Positions 24,774-35,988 of a DNA stretch of 64,000 nucleotides are shown in pieces (position 1 is the first letter of the stretch; each line of letters opens with the position of its first letter). Under the pieces are notes generated by a model. The model made no database searches, was not told the DNA's origin, and worked only from the letters and a program-made list of their open reading frames with translations. The stretch lies in assembly GCA_973895155.1 (NCBI GenBank), contig OZ316894.1:13020001-13084000 (forward strand). The letters run 5' to 3'. The translations under genes and the position numbers were made by a program. The DNA is from Marsupella aquatica. Its lineage: Eukaryota; Marchantiophyta.

Positions 24774-27700
24774 ATGACAACATTGGAGAAGCTCCAATTC
24801 CCATTGCTCGCAATAGATGGCGACAATTATTTATCTTGGGCACAGAATACAGAAATTGTTCTCAACATGAAAGGCCTCGGCAACATTATCTTAGCAGATA
24901 TCAATGGCACATTACAACAAAAGGCTCAGGCACTATATATCATTCGCCATCACCTCGCTGCCGAACTACAACTTGAATACCTTACAGAGTTTAATCCCCG
25001 AGCCCTATGGGACGCTCTCAAATTGAGGTGTGACCATCTGCGTCTAATTTCCCTACCAGCTGCACGAAATGAATGGATTCATTTACGAGTTCTAAACTAC
25101 CCTACAATTGCCAAATTCAATAGCGCCTTATTTCGGATAACTGCTCAGCTAGCAGCCTGCGGCGAACCAATTGATGAAGCAGCAAAGATCGAAAAGACTC
25201 TTTCTACATTCTCAACAGCAAACATGCAGTTATCGCAGATTTATAGACAACGCCATTTCACCCAATTCTCAGATTTGATTGCAGTCATGCTCCTGGCTGA
25301 AAAGAATGACCTCCTCCTTTTGAAGAACTCTCGCGAGCGACCACCAGGCACGCTTCCTAAACCGGAAATATAATTCACGAATACCAATAGAGGTAATTCC
25401 TCTTACAACCGACCTCGTGGCCAATTTAAAGGCAATCCAAGTCGTTTTAATAAATTCCACAAGAGACAACAATTTCGCACAGACAAAGGCAAAAACTTCA
25501 AGCCCCCCATGAATTCTTGGTATCGTAACCCCAATCAAATGCCAAATAAACCTGCACAGAGTTATCCCACAAATAATCAGCCCAAGTGTTTCCGTTGCGG
25601 TGGGACAGGGCATATCCAAAAGAATTGCAGAGTTCAAGCTCACCTAGTCAAACTATACCAGGCCTCCCTCACAACATCCAACACCTTAACAGCCGCACAT
25701 CACTTGGAGATCGATGACGATCTCTCCAAATACACGCTTACACCTCCCCCATCAGAGGTTCATATAATATCACATGAAGTAAATGACACATCTCTCGCCG
25801 GTGCTGATATTTGCATTCTTGACAGCGGCACTTCTCACTCAATCCTAAAAGACAAATGTTATTTCCAGCACATATACCCATCAAATAGACCTGTGACTAC
25901 TATCACAGGTATAAACCAATTAGAGGAAGGCCATGGACCTGCCCAACTTACCCTTCCTCAAGGCACAACCATTAAAATTGCATCTGCCATATATGCCCCA
26001 CTCGCGACACGGAACTTACTAAGTTTCCATGATGTCCGTCAAAACAATCTCCATATACGCTCTGCACCCGACAACCACATAAACTCTCTACAGATTTTTT
26101 GAGAAACTGATAATGGCCCCATCACACTAGAGACATTACCACTCCATCCCCCTGGCGTTTATGCCACTAAGATCATGTCTTACAATTCCCAACGACAACA
26201 ATTATCCCCAACAGAATTATGGCATATCCGCCTCGGCCACCCAGGCCCAGGGATGTACCATAAAATTATGAAGAACACCATTGGCATACCAAAAGGAGTA
26301 CACCCATCCACAAAGTTAGACACTTGCATCCCCTGTGCACAAGGCAAATTTATCACTCATCCAGCTTCCACTAAGAACACCTATCACATCCCTGACTTCC
26401 TCTCACAGATCAATGTGGACGTCTGCGGACCTATTGATCCACCGAGTGGACCATTTAGGTTTTTCCTAGTAATGATATGCTCCTCCACCAAATGGTCCTC
26501 TGTTTCTTTAATTTCCACAAGAAACCTTGTCTTTGCCAGACTGCTAACACAGCTTATACGTCTTCACACTCAATTCCCTGACTCTCCTACCAAAATAATT
26601 CGAATTGATAATGCTGGCGAATTTACATCACCAGCATTCGATGACTTCTGTCAAGTCCTGGGCATCACAATCCAATACTCAGTACCATATGTACATTTCC
26701 AGAATGGTACTGCAGAGGCATTAATAAAACGTTTACAGATGATCTCAAGACCTATGCTATTACAGACACAACTCCCACTTACAGCCTGGGGACATGCTAT
26801 ACTCCATGGCGTTGCACTACTGCGATATAGACCATCGGCTTTTAATATTTACACACCACACCAACTAGCATATGGCTCTATACCAGATATTACACACCTG
26901 AAAGTGTTTGGCTGCCTTGTTCTAGTACCCATTCTTGGCCCCAAGCACACCAAGATGGGACCACAACGTCGACGTGGCATCTATGTTGGCTACGACTCTC
27001 CCTCGATAATAAGGTATCTCGAACCCACCACTGCTGATGTGTTTCGAGCTCGATACTAGGACTGTAAATTCTGTGAAGACATCTTCCCAACACTTCTAAC
27101 TCCAGCACAACTCTCCAAACAGCCTGTCTCAACACACACATTAGAATGGACAACAAAGGATCCATTCTGGAATGATCCTCGTACTCAATTGACAAACGAT
27201 GAAGTGAAACGCATTCTGAATCTCCATCAAATTATGGAGAAAATACCTGACGCATTTAATGATGCTACAAATGTAACGAAATCACATATAGATGCAGCCA
27301 ATACTCCTGCGAGAATTCATATACCAGATACACGAGCCACAGACCTCGCTCCCAAGGCTAAGCGAGGCAGACCTTCAGGTTCCAAAGACTCTAGACCACG
27401 GCAGAAGACACCTGTATCAACACATTTATCCTTACAATTACCACCAATTATACAGGATGACAATGAAGAAATATCCATCCACTATATGCATACTGGACAT
27501 TTATGGCATCGAAATTTAACTGAACCAGATGAGCATTTTGCTTTTCTTATATCCCAGGATATAACTAAAGATTTACCAGAACCTCGGACAATTAAAGAAG
27601 CACAACAACGACCAGACTGGCCCAAATGGAACTCTGCTATTAACTCCGAGCTTGATTCTCTGATATCTTGCCAAGTTTTTGGAGAAGTCCGAATCGTCCC

Positions 27701-29447
27701 TGCTACACAACACCTAACTGGGTATAGGATTATATTGATACGCAAACATAATGCCGCAGGTGAAGTAATCCGCTACAAAGCCAGACTTGTGGCTAGAGGC
27801 TACACGCAAATATATGGCAAAGATTACGACCTTACTCATTCACCGGTCATGGACTCCATTACCTACCGATATCTGATTGCTTTTGCCCTCACACATCAAA
27901 TTCGTATGCATCTTATGGACGTGGTAACTGCTTACCTTTACGGTATACTTGATACTGACATACAAATGCAAGCTCCACCTGAATTAATTTAGAGGGTAAT
28001 TTTCCACATTAAGGGGGAGCATACAACCTCCCCAACCCCGGACCTAAAGTCGGGTATTGATAAGATTGTCCCTACACAGGACTTTAAGGACCATCTCATT
28101 CACTCAGGCCAGATGATACCTGCTGAAATACATGACTCATCAGCGGTCCAAAATAAAAAGGCCCAGCAAATTGCTAATGGTGAACAGTCAGCGGATTCAC
28201 CATTGAATTATACTGACTTACTTGCTGAGGTAAATCCTGTTCACCACAGAATCAATAAAGCCAAGAAACCAGAGAAAGCATTTGCTGTACAGGTTCTTAG
28301 GTCACTCTATGGTTTAAAGCAGAGTGGCCGCATCTGGTATAAACGTTTCCGTGCAGAGATGCTTGCACTTGGTTTCGTGAATGAGGACATTGCCCCTTGC
28401 CTTTTTATCAAAAGACATGGCACTGAATTTATAATCATAGCCATATATGTCGACGATATTAACCTAATGGGTACTAAACTCATTATGGATCAAACCATTA
28501 CCACACTTAAGAGCATATTCGAAATGAAGGATATTGGTCAACCCCTATTTTGTATTGGCATTCAATTCGAACATTTATCCAACGGTATTCTTATTCATCA
28601 ATCTACATATACCAGAAAACTATTAAAACAATTCAACATGGACAAAAGCTATCCAGTCACGACACCTATGGAAATTCGATCTTCAGACACATCCAGAGAT
28701 ATGTATAAGCGCAGGACCGAACACGAACCAATCTTGGGCCCAGAGAAACCTTACCTCTCTGCTATAGGAGCCTTGATGTACCTGGCGAATCAAACCCGCC
28801 CAGACATCTCTTTCGCTGTCCACTTGCTTGCTCGCCACAGCTCCCAACCGACTATTAGACATTGGAATGGCATTAAGAGGATACTGCGCTACCTTCAAGG
28901 TACAATCGATACTGGCCTCTATTACCCTAAAGATGTGCCTAACGAATTAATTGGTTACGCAGATGCAGGTTACCTTACGGACCCTGATGATGCGAAATCC
29001 CAGACGGGATATGTATTTCTACAAGGACATACAGCCATATCCTGGAAAAGTACCAAGCAAACTTTGACGACCACATCCTCCAACCATGCGGAAATCATAG
29101 CACTATACGAAGCCAGCCGAGAATGCCTGTGGCTTCGACAACTTATCAATCACATCCAGTCGTCTACAGGCCATGCAATTCTTACCAAGCCTACTATCAT
29201 CTACGAGGATAACAAGCCTTGTGTTGACCAGATAGTTAAGGGCTTCATCAAGGGCGACCGAATCAAACATATTGCCCCCAAATTTTTCCACATGCATGAA
29301 CAGCACGGGGACCAAATCAATGTTCAATGGATACCTTCTAAAGATAATCGCGCTGACCTTTTTACGAAGCCCTTACCTCGCATTCTCCACGAAGCGCATT
29401 CGACTGGAATAGGACTCCGTAGATTATCGGACTTCACTGCAATCTGA
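24774..29447 (+). pseudogene. Copia-1 Gag-Pol polyprotein with four in-frame stops
   Basis: One continuous frame from MTTLEKLQF, broken only by TAA 25371, TGA 26100, TAG 27057 and TAG 27990. Order is gag, CCHC knuckle (CFRCGGTGHIQKNC, about 25590), protease DSGTSHSI (about 25830), integrase zinc region HIRLGHPG...CIPCAQGK, integrase core (VDVCGPID, RIDNAGEF, NGTAEALIKR), RT with YVDDI (about 28447) and RNase H (GYADAGYLTD, YEDNKPCVDQ, LFTKPLP). No frameshifts. An unusually long spacer (about 27990-28285) separates two RT blocks. The order is typical of Ty1/Copia and the call is secure. Confidence 0.9.
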
Positions 29448-29790
29448 CTTCCCCACCTCTTCCATAAACTTCTTATTCCATTGCGACTCGACAACACTAT
29501 GTTTCCCCACGATACTTCCTCTGTTCTATGCATATTCTACTGAACGTATGTTCTCCATACTCGAACACTTTGACACATCCTATCAAACACTCGTTTAAAT
29601 TTAGCCATACATGATTACACTCCTTTCTTACTATTTTTAACTCATTACATGTAAGGTAGTGACACTCTTTTTACCCCAGAAGAAAGCAGGGGGTTTTTAA
29701 TGAGGTCATACCCCAATGAGTTTTTCCATTATATTCAGAACTAGGCTTAAATTTATTTCCAAAATGGCTACTTTAAGAAACATAAAGTAA

Positions 29791-29801
29791 CCAAGGGGGA
29801 G
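29791..29801 (+). other. Copia-1 polypurine tract
   Basis: CCAAGGGGGAG lies directly before the 3' LTR, the expected place for plus-strand priming. Confidence 0.75.
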
Positions 29802-29987
29802 TGTTAGAATATATTTAACCCTTAGTCTATATGATACAAAGAGGTATGCAATACCTAGATATAAAGAGACACAAGACTAGGAGAGGGTAGTTACAACTAC
29901 CCCAATGTACAACATATAATAAGTCACATTGACTTAAGAGAAATTCAATCATCTTTTGTTGGTGTATATATATTTCATAATTTAACA
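29802..29987 (+). repeat. Copia-1 3' LTR
   Basis: 186 bp, TG...CA, followed by the ATAAT duplication at 29988-29992. Confidence 0.95.
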
Positions 29988-30919
29988 ATAATCAGATTAT
30001 CAAGGATAAACTGACTTGGACCCAAGGAGAGTTGGCCGACGTGGTCAAGGAAAAGGAGAAGTGGAAGCGGGAGCTGAAGGACGCAGAGGAGGCCCACATA
30101 GCAACCAACAATCGGGCCATGGCGGAGACATAGAGGAAGGAGAGGGCGCTGAAGGGGGAGCTCAAGGATCTCCGTGGAGCCCTTGAGCAGAAGGAGGCCG
30201 AGTTAGGGAGATCCTATTAAGGGATTATTGTGCTGCATCAGGAGCTTGCATCCCTGATAGCCAGCTTCAAGGCCGACCTACATGAGAAGGACGACCAGCT
30301 CAATCAGACTTATGCCAAGATGAACCAGATGGAGTCTGAGGTCGTAACAAAGCTCGACAAGGAGCTGAGAGTAACCCAGGAAGAGAGGGCTACCTTAAGG
30401 AAGGAATTGGAGGAAGCCCAGATGGAGCTGGAGGAGGCATGCAAGGACCTGGACGAAACACAGAAGGAGTTGGAGGAAAGCACGAGGAAGATGGAGAACT
30501 TACAACGTCGGGCCGACAACCAAACGGAGCGGTTGAAGAAACAAGTTGCAATATTTAAGTGCTTGGCTTCATCAGTTCAAACTCCAATTGGGGCAACAAA
30601 GTTGCTAGGGGTAGTATTGGCCGAGGGACAAGCCACGACACTCGCACCGATGCCGGAGGTAAGTGGCAAGGGGAAGGGACCAGCTGCCAAACCAGGGAAG
30701 AAGAAGAAGCGGAAACCTTATGGGTCAAGGAGCAACGCGGCTTCTCAAGCCACCATGACCAAGGAAGAGAACACGGCACCAGCCTCAAGCAGGGTCACGG
30801 TAGAGGATTCAATTGTCCTAGAAGGCGAGGATGGCAAGGCCGAGGCCGGGACAATCATTGATGAAGCCGGGGTACCGGATCCACAACTAGAGCAGGTCGG
30901 GGAGGCCGTAGCCGGATCT

Positions 30920-31015
30920 GAGGCCAAAGCCGAGGGTGAGGCCAAAGCCAAGGGTGAGGCCGAGGCCGAAGCTGAGGGTGAGGCCAAAGCCGAGGGTGAG
31001 GCCGAAGCCAAGGGT
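30920..31015 (+). repeat. 18-bp coding minisatellite in X2
   Basis: About five units of GAGGCCAAAGCCGAGGGT and variants, encoding an EAKAEG-type acidic repeat near the C-terminus of the X2 protein. Confidence 0.8.
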
Positions 31016-31784
31016 GGACCTGGTCAGGCCGCGAGAGAGTTGACTCGGTCTGGGGTAGATAATCTGTCAGAGGACGGACCTACGGTAGTGGCTGCGGAGG
31101 AAGCGTTGGGGGCGTCCATTGAGGATCAGCCACCGCTACCATGACGGTGGTGGAGGACCGCTCCTTTTAAGGAGGGTAGACGTGGAGGGACGAGGCATGA
31201 GTGGGCAAGGCAGGCGCAAATCTTTTAGTTTAGAAATTAGGATCACGACCAAGAGGCGGCCCTGACACTTAGATTAGTGGGATTGCGGATCCATTGGTAA
31301 GAGCAACACTTGTGCTCTTGCCTCACTCTACATAGGTAGATTACAGTTAGGATAGATTAGGCTTACGCTGCAAGGAATTAGGCGGATCCATTGCCAGGAA
31401 GTACCTGGGCAGCGGGGAGTTCACGGCCTCCTTCTTTAGCAAGTTTTTAGTGCACCAGCAGGGCTGGGATCAAGTAGTAAAAGAAGCTCTCGGTTAGTTA
31501 TACAGTGATCCTTGTGTATATTCATGTTTCCGCATGCCTAAGAGCTGAATAAAGTTGGCCTCATGGCTTAGTTTGCAGATCTTGTGTATGAGAAGTACTG
31601 TTTGTATGGCAAGTGCATGGTATAACTCAGTCAAAAGGAGTCATTTTGCTATTTGTGTGTCGCATTAACTTGTTTGAAGATTGCCCACATCAACCAAGAG
31701 AGAAGGGAAGTAAGCAAGGTAGTAAGAGTTGGATGTGTCGAGCTGAGTGAGGTCTTAGCGACTAACCCAAGCCAATTGGGGATC

Positions 31785-31800
31785 ATTCCGGTGACGGAAT
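31785..31800 (+). other. Conserved element stem-loop (X2)
   Basis: ATTCCG-GTGA-CGGAAT, 242 bp before the X2 end, followed by CCAAACATACCTA. Perfect 6-bp stem. The loop differs from the A1 and Y copies while the stem is retained. Confidence 0.7.
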
Positions 31801-32047
31801 CCAAACATACCTAAAACAAGACCAAGAGAGGAAGAGAAGGGAAGGCATAGAATAGGCCGGCTACTTATCTCATGACCCGATGAAGGATCTGTCCAGTATA
31901 TGTGTGTAAAATGTTAGTAGAAGAGTTGAGCAGCGTCCCATGCCGCTAAGCCGCGGAACCGGCCTTGCTGAGAGCGAAACCTACGGGAATCGGCTTGTGC
32001 AGGGGGATTTCTTAGGTTTAGGGAGCCATGGGATGCACCACAAGAAG

Positions 32048-32427
32048 CCATCATGGGTTGGTTGGGTTTAGAGCTGGGGTAAAAATCTCTTTAAGTCGGG
32101 TTCATGTGAAAAGGGGGTAATCAGAGGGGGTATAGTTACGGCATTTGGTGTTGATGCCAGCTTTCTTTATTTGCCAACTGGGTTGAGACCATCTCTTCTA
32201 GACAAAAAAATGCCCAAATGGAATTTGCAAGACCACTCTCTTCCATTGGCTTTTTTTAGCGCAATGGACCCTTTCCTTTTTGACGATGGACTTCTGGCTA
32301 TTCTTCACACTAGAGAGTACGATCAGATTTTGGAAGTAATATCTGCATGCCAACAATCTCAGAAGTTTACATGTATTGCTTCGCATAGAGTGGTGATGGG
32401 CTTTCCTATGTACAAACCTAAGTTTGA
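32048..32427 (+). pseudogene. ParB-like gene 1, continuation after X2
   Basis: Joining 19487 to 32048 continues the same reading frame, with a single TAG at 32069-32071 and then an open frame to a donor-like CAG|GTAAGA at 32427. The stretch FLFDDGLLAILHTREYD and SQKFTCIASHRVVMGFP has the strand-helix character of a Rossmann methyltransferase and occupies a place similar to the post-motif-IV region of gene 2. I could not find motifs I or IV, so methyltransferase identity is only a guess. The next exon was not found. Confidence 0.5.
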
Positions 32428-32562
32428 TACTCAGGTAAGAATTATTTGGATTTTTGGCCAGCGCCAGGCTCTAATATTATGTATCACTATGCTAGTTAAA
32501 ATTGTTTAACCTGGATGTTAAACAAAACATCCATATAATTCTTACCTGAGTATCAGACTTGA
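32422..32562. repeat. Inverted repeat at a splice-donor-like site
   Basis: GATACTCAGGTAAGAATTAT at about 32427 is repeated in inverse orientation at about 32537-32556, with flanking similarity on both sides. The two arms are separated by about 90 bp. It covers the apparent exon end of ParB-like gene 1. Confidence 0.7.
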
Positions 32563-33380
32563 CCATAACCTGGATATCCTTTTCCCCATTTACTGCTGTG
32601 CCTTTCCCGATTCACGAGAGACTGATGCGCGTGGAATTTCAAGTCATGATCAATATCCATCTCCTAGCGTACGTGAGGCCTGATTGAAATTGCAACATGG
32701 CGAGCACAAGCAGGCTAGTGGGAACAGAGGCACAGCACCAGTAATTGGCTGCTGTGCTCCAAAATGTATTGGTAGGGTTGGGACTGGCTAGAAAGTTGAG
32801 AGTATTTAGGGTAGTTTGGCAGCAATAGAGTTTCTTTGTTTGTCTCCTTCTTACATAAGAATGCAGACCATGGAGCCATTGTGCAATTTGCTCATGTGAT
32901 CCTCATGCACTAATACGATGGATGGTCTCCCCAAACGGGTAGAATACGCAGTGATAACCCATGCCCACTCTGGTTAACAAACATAACCCTATGGTATAGT
33001 TTTGCTCTATTTGGATAGCCCTTGAGACTGGATAGCAAAAGGGTCTAAATATCATGACACGAGGTCAAAATTACCCATACAAATAGGGGGTCTCAAATAT
33101 AGGGCCATCATGTGTGTTCTCGGGAGTTCATTGTTGCCCGTGACGTGCCCCGCGGGCGAGTATAACGGGGGAAGGAATCTCTGTCACCCCAATTGTTTTA
33201 CGCCCGTAATGTGAGACTCCCGGGGGGAGAAAATGGGTACGAGAGGTACATACCAATTTTGAGATGGCCCGGGTGTGCCACGATTGGGAAGGCAGAGTCG
33301 TAAAGTATACATCGTGCCAAGAAGTGTTTTTATCGTGAAGTTTGAATTTTGAGTTTACGTGGGAGGCGACTTAGGGAAAC
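32563..33380. other. No recognisable gene
   Basis: No supported ORF. It separates the end of ParB-like gene 1 from the Myb/SANT gene and should hold the left end of the 33-45 kb element if that is one unit. I found no convincing terminal inverted repeat with sequence near 45.0-45.3 kb. Confidence 0.4.
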
Positions 33381-34957
33381 ATGGAGATGTCAGTACCTGC
33401 GAGTGAGGATATGAATCTTCAACACCATTCCTCTTCTGAAATTGTGCCCAGGTCTGCAGCAGAAGAACGCGCTTTCATACCTCCATGGGTTGTGGTCCCG
33501 AGTGTGCCTCTGCAGGATCTCACACCACAAGCCAATCATGTGTACCAGCAGTCAGGATCTACACGACAAGGCATGGCAGGAAGTCATGGCAGTAGGCGAT
33601 CTGTAGGAGGGACTGCAACTGTTGGCACAAAGTTAACCAGGAACGATTATGCCGTGATTATCGAGTATCTAGAAGTTCAAGATAACTACAATGCGATCTT
33701 TGGGGCAGGTCGGAAAACCAGACCGGGTAATCGTTATCAATCCAAGAAATCGGTATTTGCCTCAATGGCTGCAGTGTTAGCACATTACGGTTTTCCGAAG
33801 ATGGATGGTGCAAATCTTGCGAAAAGATTTGGGAGGTATCAAGATATGTATAAGAAGGCTTTGTTGTTGAAGAACTCTTCTGGTGGGGGCTTGACAGAGG
33901 AGGAGGTACAGTCTGGTCTTATGATCGAACAAAAGCTAGACAAAATGTGTCCTCTGTTTGACAGGATGCATGCTATTTGTGGAGAGCGGGCCAACATTCA
34001 GCCACCAGGATTGGTGGACCATGGATTTGGAGGATGTGGGATCACTGAGTCCCCAGAGGAGGCCGATGACCCAGCTGATGAGAGTGATAACGAAGTGGCA
34101 GACGTTGGAGAAGTACCAAATTTGCCAACGTGGTTGATGGCAGGTAAATAAAATTTAGTTGCCTTGTATTTGTAATTGCTTCCATATTCAAGAGCACATG
34201 CTTGTCTATCAGATCTCATAGGCTTGGCCATTTTCCACGTTTGACTTGCAGATTTGCCACCAGATATAGACAATGACTTTGTTCATCACGGTGGAAATGA
34301 ACAACCTCGTACTCCAGTTGAACCACAAGTTTTAGAGCCATCCAGGGGAGGGACTGAAGATGTCAGGACAACCAATGTCGACCAGCAGACTCCCATTCAA
34401 ACCCCCCCAAACAATGATGGTGGAAGTAGACCTACTCCTTCTGTCCCACATCCAATTCCATCTGTACCTGCACCTCAGGGACAACCTCAAACTCAGCCGA
34501 CACCACGGGGAATGATAAGGCAACTATGAATAGAAGTAGAGCCAATCTCGAAGGTTCTGCCACTTCAAAGGGAAGCTTGGCAGCGATGTATGTAGAGCAA
34601 AAAAAGGACAAGGCACTGTTCAGAAAGGAGCTCATTGGCAACAAATCCCAATGGAAGAAAGATGACATTGAGGATAGACGCCAGGCCCGGTCTCAAGCTT
34701 CAAAGAAGGACAAGTTAGATAGAGCCCATAAGATGAAGCTTGAGCAATTTAGTGCATCAGAATCTCAGAAACGTCAGCGAATGGAGCACCAGAACCAGGT
34801 GTACATGACACAGTTGACAATGCGTAGCCAACTTATGTCTGACTTGTTTAAGAGCAACAAATCAGAGGCCGAGATTGGAAGATTGATGCAGATGGTTGAC
34901 TGTGCCTTTCCTAGTAGTGCTTCAGTGCCGCCTATGGATGAAGATGACGAGGACTGA
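33381..34957 (+). pseudogene. Myb/SANT-like (trihelix-type) transposon DNA-binding protein, one frameshift
   Basis: Exon 1 is 33381-34143 and exon 2 starts at 34252, with GT-AG ends and phase 1. Residues about 90-210 carry a Myb/SANT-like domain of the kind paired with PIF/Harbinger nucleases: LTRNDYAVIIEYLEVQDNY, then KSVFASMAAVLAHYG, RFGRYQDMYKKA and KLDKMCPLFDRM. A Pro/Gln-rich linker follows. Near 34507-34510 (a GGGG run) a 1-base shift separates the linker from a lysine-rich C-terminal coiled coil (34526-34957, DKALFRKELIGNK). The shift may be a real lesion or a sequence error. Its likely partner is the HARBI1-like gene at 43541-44896. Confidence 0.6.
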
Positions 34958-35239
34958 ATGTGAATAGGAGTTTTCACAATTTTGAACGTGACGTTATTTG
35001 TATAGGAATTGTACTAGGAACTTTGCTCACAATTCAGACAACTCTTACCATTTTCAATCAAAGTGATTTCATTTCCACATTAACTTTCGACTCTGTACTG
35101 GTCTGTCAACGTGACTGTCACGAGCAGTGTGGACATCATTTTTTGTAACATGTGATGCGTCATAGAATTGAGTCTTGTCATACACATGATGTACTCGTCA
35201 ATGAAATTGTAATGAAAACTTAAGTTTTATTGAGGAATG

Positions 35240-35988
35240 CAACATATGAGTTCAGCAAATGCTCAGGCCTCCCAAAGGGATCCGCCTGGCTGCCTGTTAA
35301 ATTCTAGGGCTCGAGCCATGATTGCCCTTTGCAATCTCGAACCAGTAGCTCTGGCTCTCCTATTTCTGGCCATGTCAGAATGTATGCTTCCACTAACATG
35401 TCTATCATCTTCCTCTGGAGGGCCAGGAACAAGAAGCCTTAAATGATGAGTAACAAGCCCATACTTTAGGAACTCTAGCCAAAAAATCAGAAAAACAACG
35501 AAAAAGTAAAAAAAAAGTGCAAAAATTAGCACCTATTTTAGAGCAAAAATATGGAGCGAACAAAATATGACATAAACTAGCTATGTTTTGACACCTAAAA
35601 ATGACCAAATTCATCTGAAGTTACATTCCACCAATAAATGATCTCAAATACAACACTATTATCTACAATGGTCTCACAATTACACGAGGTGTCTTTTGAA
35701 ACAACAACTAAATCACCTCCAAAAGCCATTGTCATTTAAAAACCAGAAAATAAATTACTACAACTTAACCTGATACACATTATTGTGAAAAGAAGACAAG
35801 GAGAATAGAAATGACACCATCTAATTGAATTGAAACACAACCCACTAAGATAATATTAAACTACAAATTTCTCAAGAAACTTTAACCATGAATTCATGAA
35901 TAAGTGGTAAAGGCATTTTGAAAATTTGTAAATTTTCAAGTTATCCATGTTTTTCAATGGTAATGTCACAAACAATAACTACTTTTCA
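35240..35988. other. AT-rich spacer with inverted-repeat arm and palindrome
   Basis: No confident gene. Holds one arm (about 35424-35458) of an imperfect inverted repeat whose other arm is at about 43502-43536, and the 12-bp palindrome CATGAATTCATG at 35887-35898, related to the palindromes in the 39.4-40.0 kb promoter. Confidence 0.45.

Larger units (their letters stand above)
24430..29987 (+). mobile_element. Copia-1: complete-length Ty1/Copia LTR retrotransposon
   Basis: LTRs of 184 bp (24430-24613) and 186 bp (29802-29987), nearly identical, each starting TGTTAGAATA and ending TTTAACA. The target duplication is ATAAT at 24425-24429 and 29988-29992. A primer-binding-like CGTTATCAGCAC follows the 5' LTR, and a polypurine tract CCAAGGGGGAG precedes the 3' LTR. 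The near-identical LTRs suggest recent insertion, later than the X2 it interrupts. Four in-frame stops in the polyprotein make it non-autonomous. Confidence 0.95.
19606..31144 (+). pseudogene. X2 transposon protein, split by two insertions
   Basis: Segments: 19606-20503, 22721-24429 and 29993-31144. The first holds the N-terminus (GMSNINQAAHIWG), interrupted by stops near 20091 and 20115 and a frameshift near 20360. The second contains the Transposase_32-like domain (VFGLPMGNKTKVD) with a stop at 22848 and one at about 23100. The third is a heptad coiled coil ending in an acidic Ala/Glu/Lys repeat (30920-31015) and stopping at 31142. Two third-segment stops are CAG or CAA to TAG/TAA changes relative to X1 (near 30132 and 30218). 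Non-functional; role unknown. Confidence 0.65.
19488..32042 (+). mobile_element. Element X2, host of nested B1 and Copia-1
   Basis: Starts TGTGATGCC and ends GATGCACCACA, an inverted TGTGrTGC/GCAyCACA pair. It is flanked by the perfect 5-bp duplication AGAAG at 19483-19487 and 32043-32047. Without the nested B1 (20504-22720) and Copia-1 (24430-29987), X2 is about 4.8 kb. It encodes only the X-family protein; no RT, protease or integrase of its own is visible. LTR-like ends with a 5-bp duplication but no second LTR copy suggest either an ORF-bearing solo LTR or a non-autonomous retroelement. Confidence 0.8.

Noticed and set aside
19488-32042. X2 as a classical full LTR retrotransposon with two LTRs
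   Set aside because: The first 120 bases do not recur near the 3' end, and no protease, RT or integrase belongs to X2 once Copia-1 is removed.
35263-35532. Minus-strand 89-codon ORF
   Set aside because: Begins with a T-rich low-complexity stretch and has no recognisable domain; treated as spacer.
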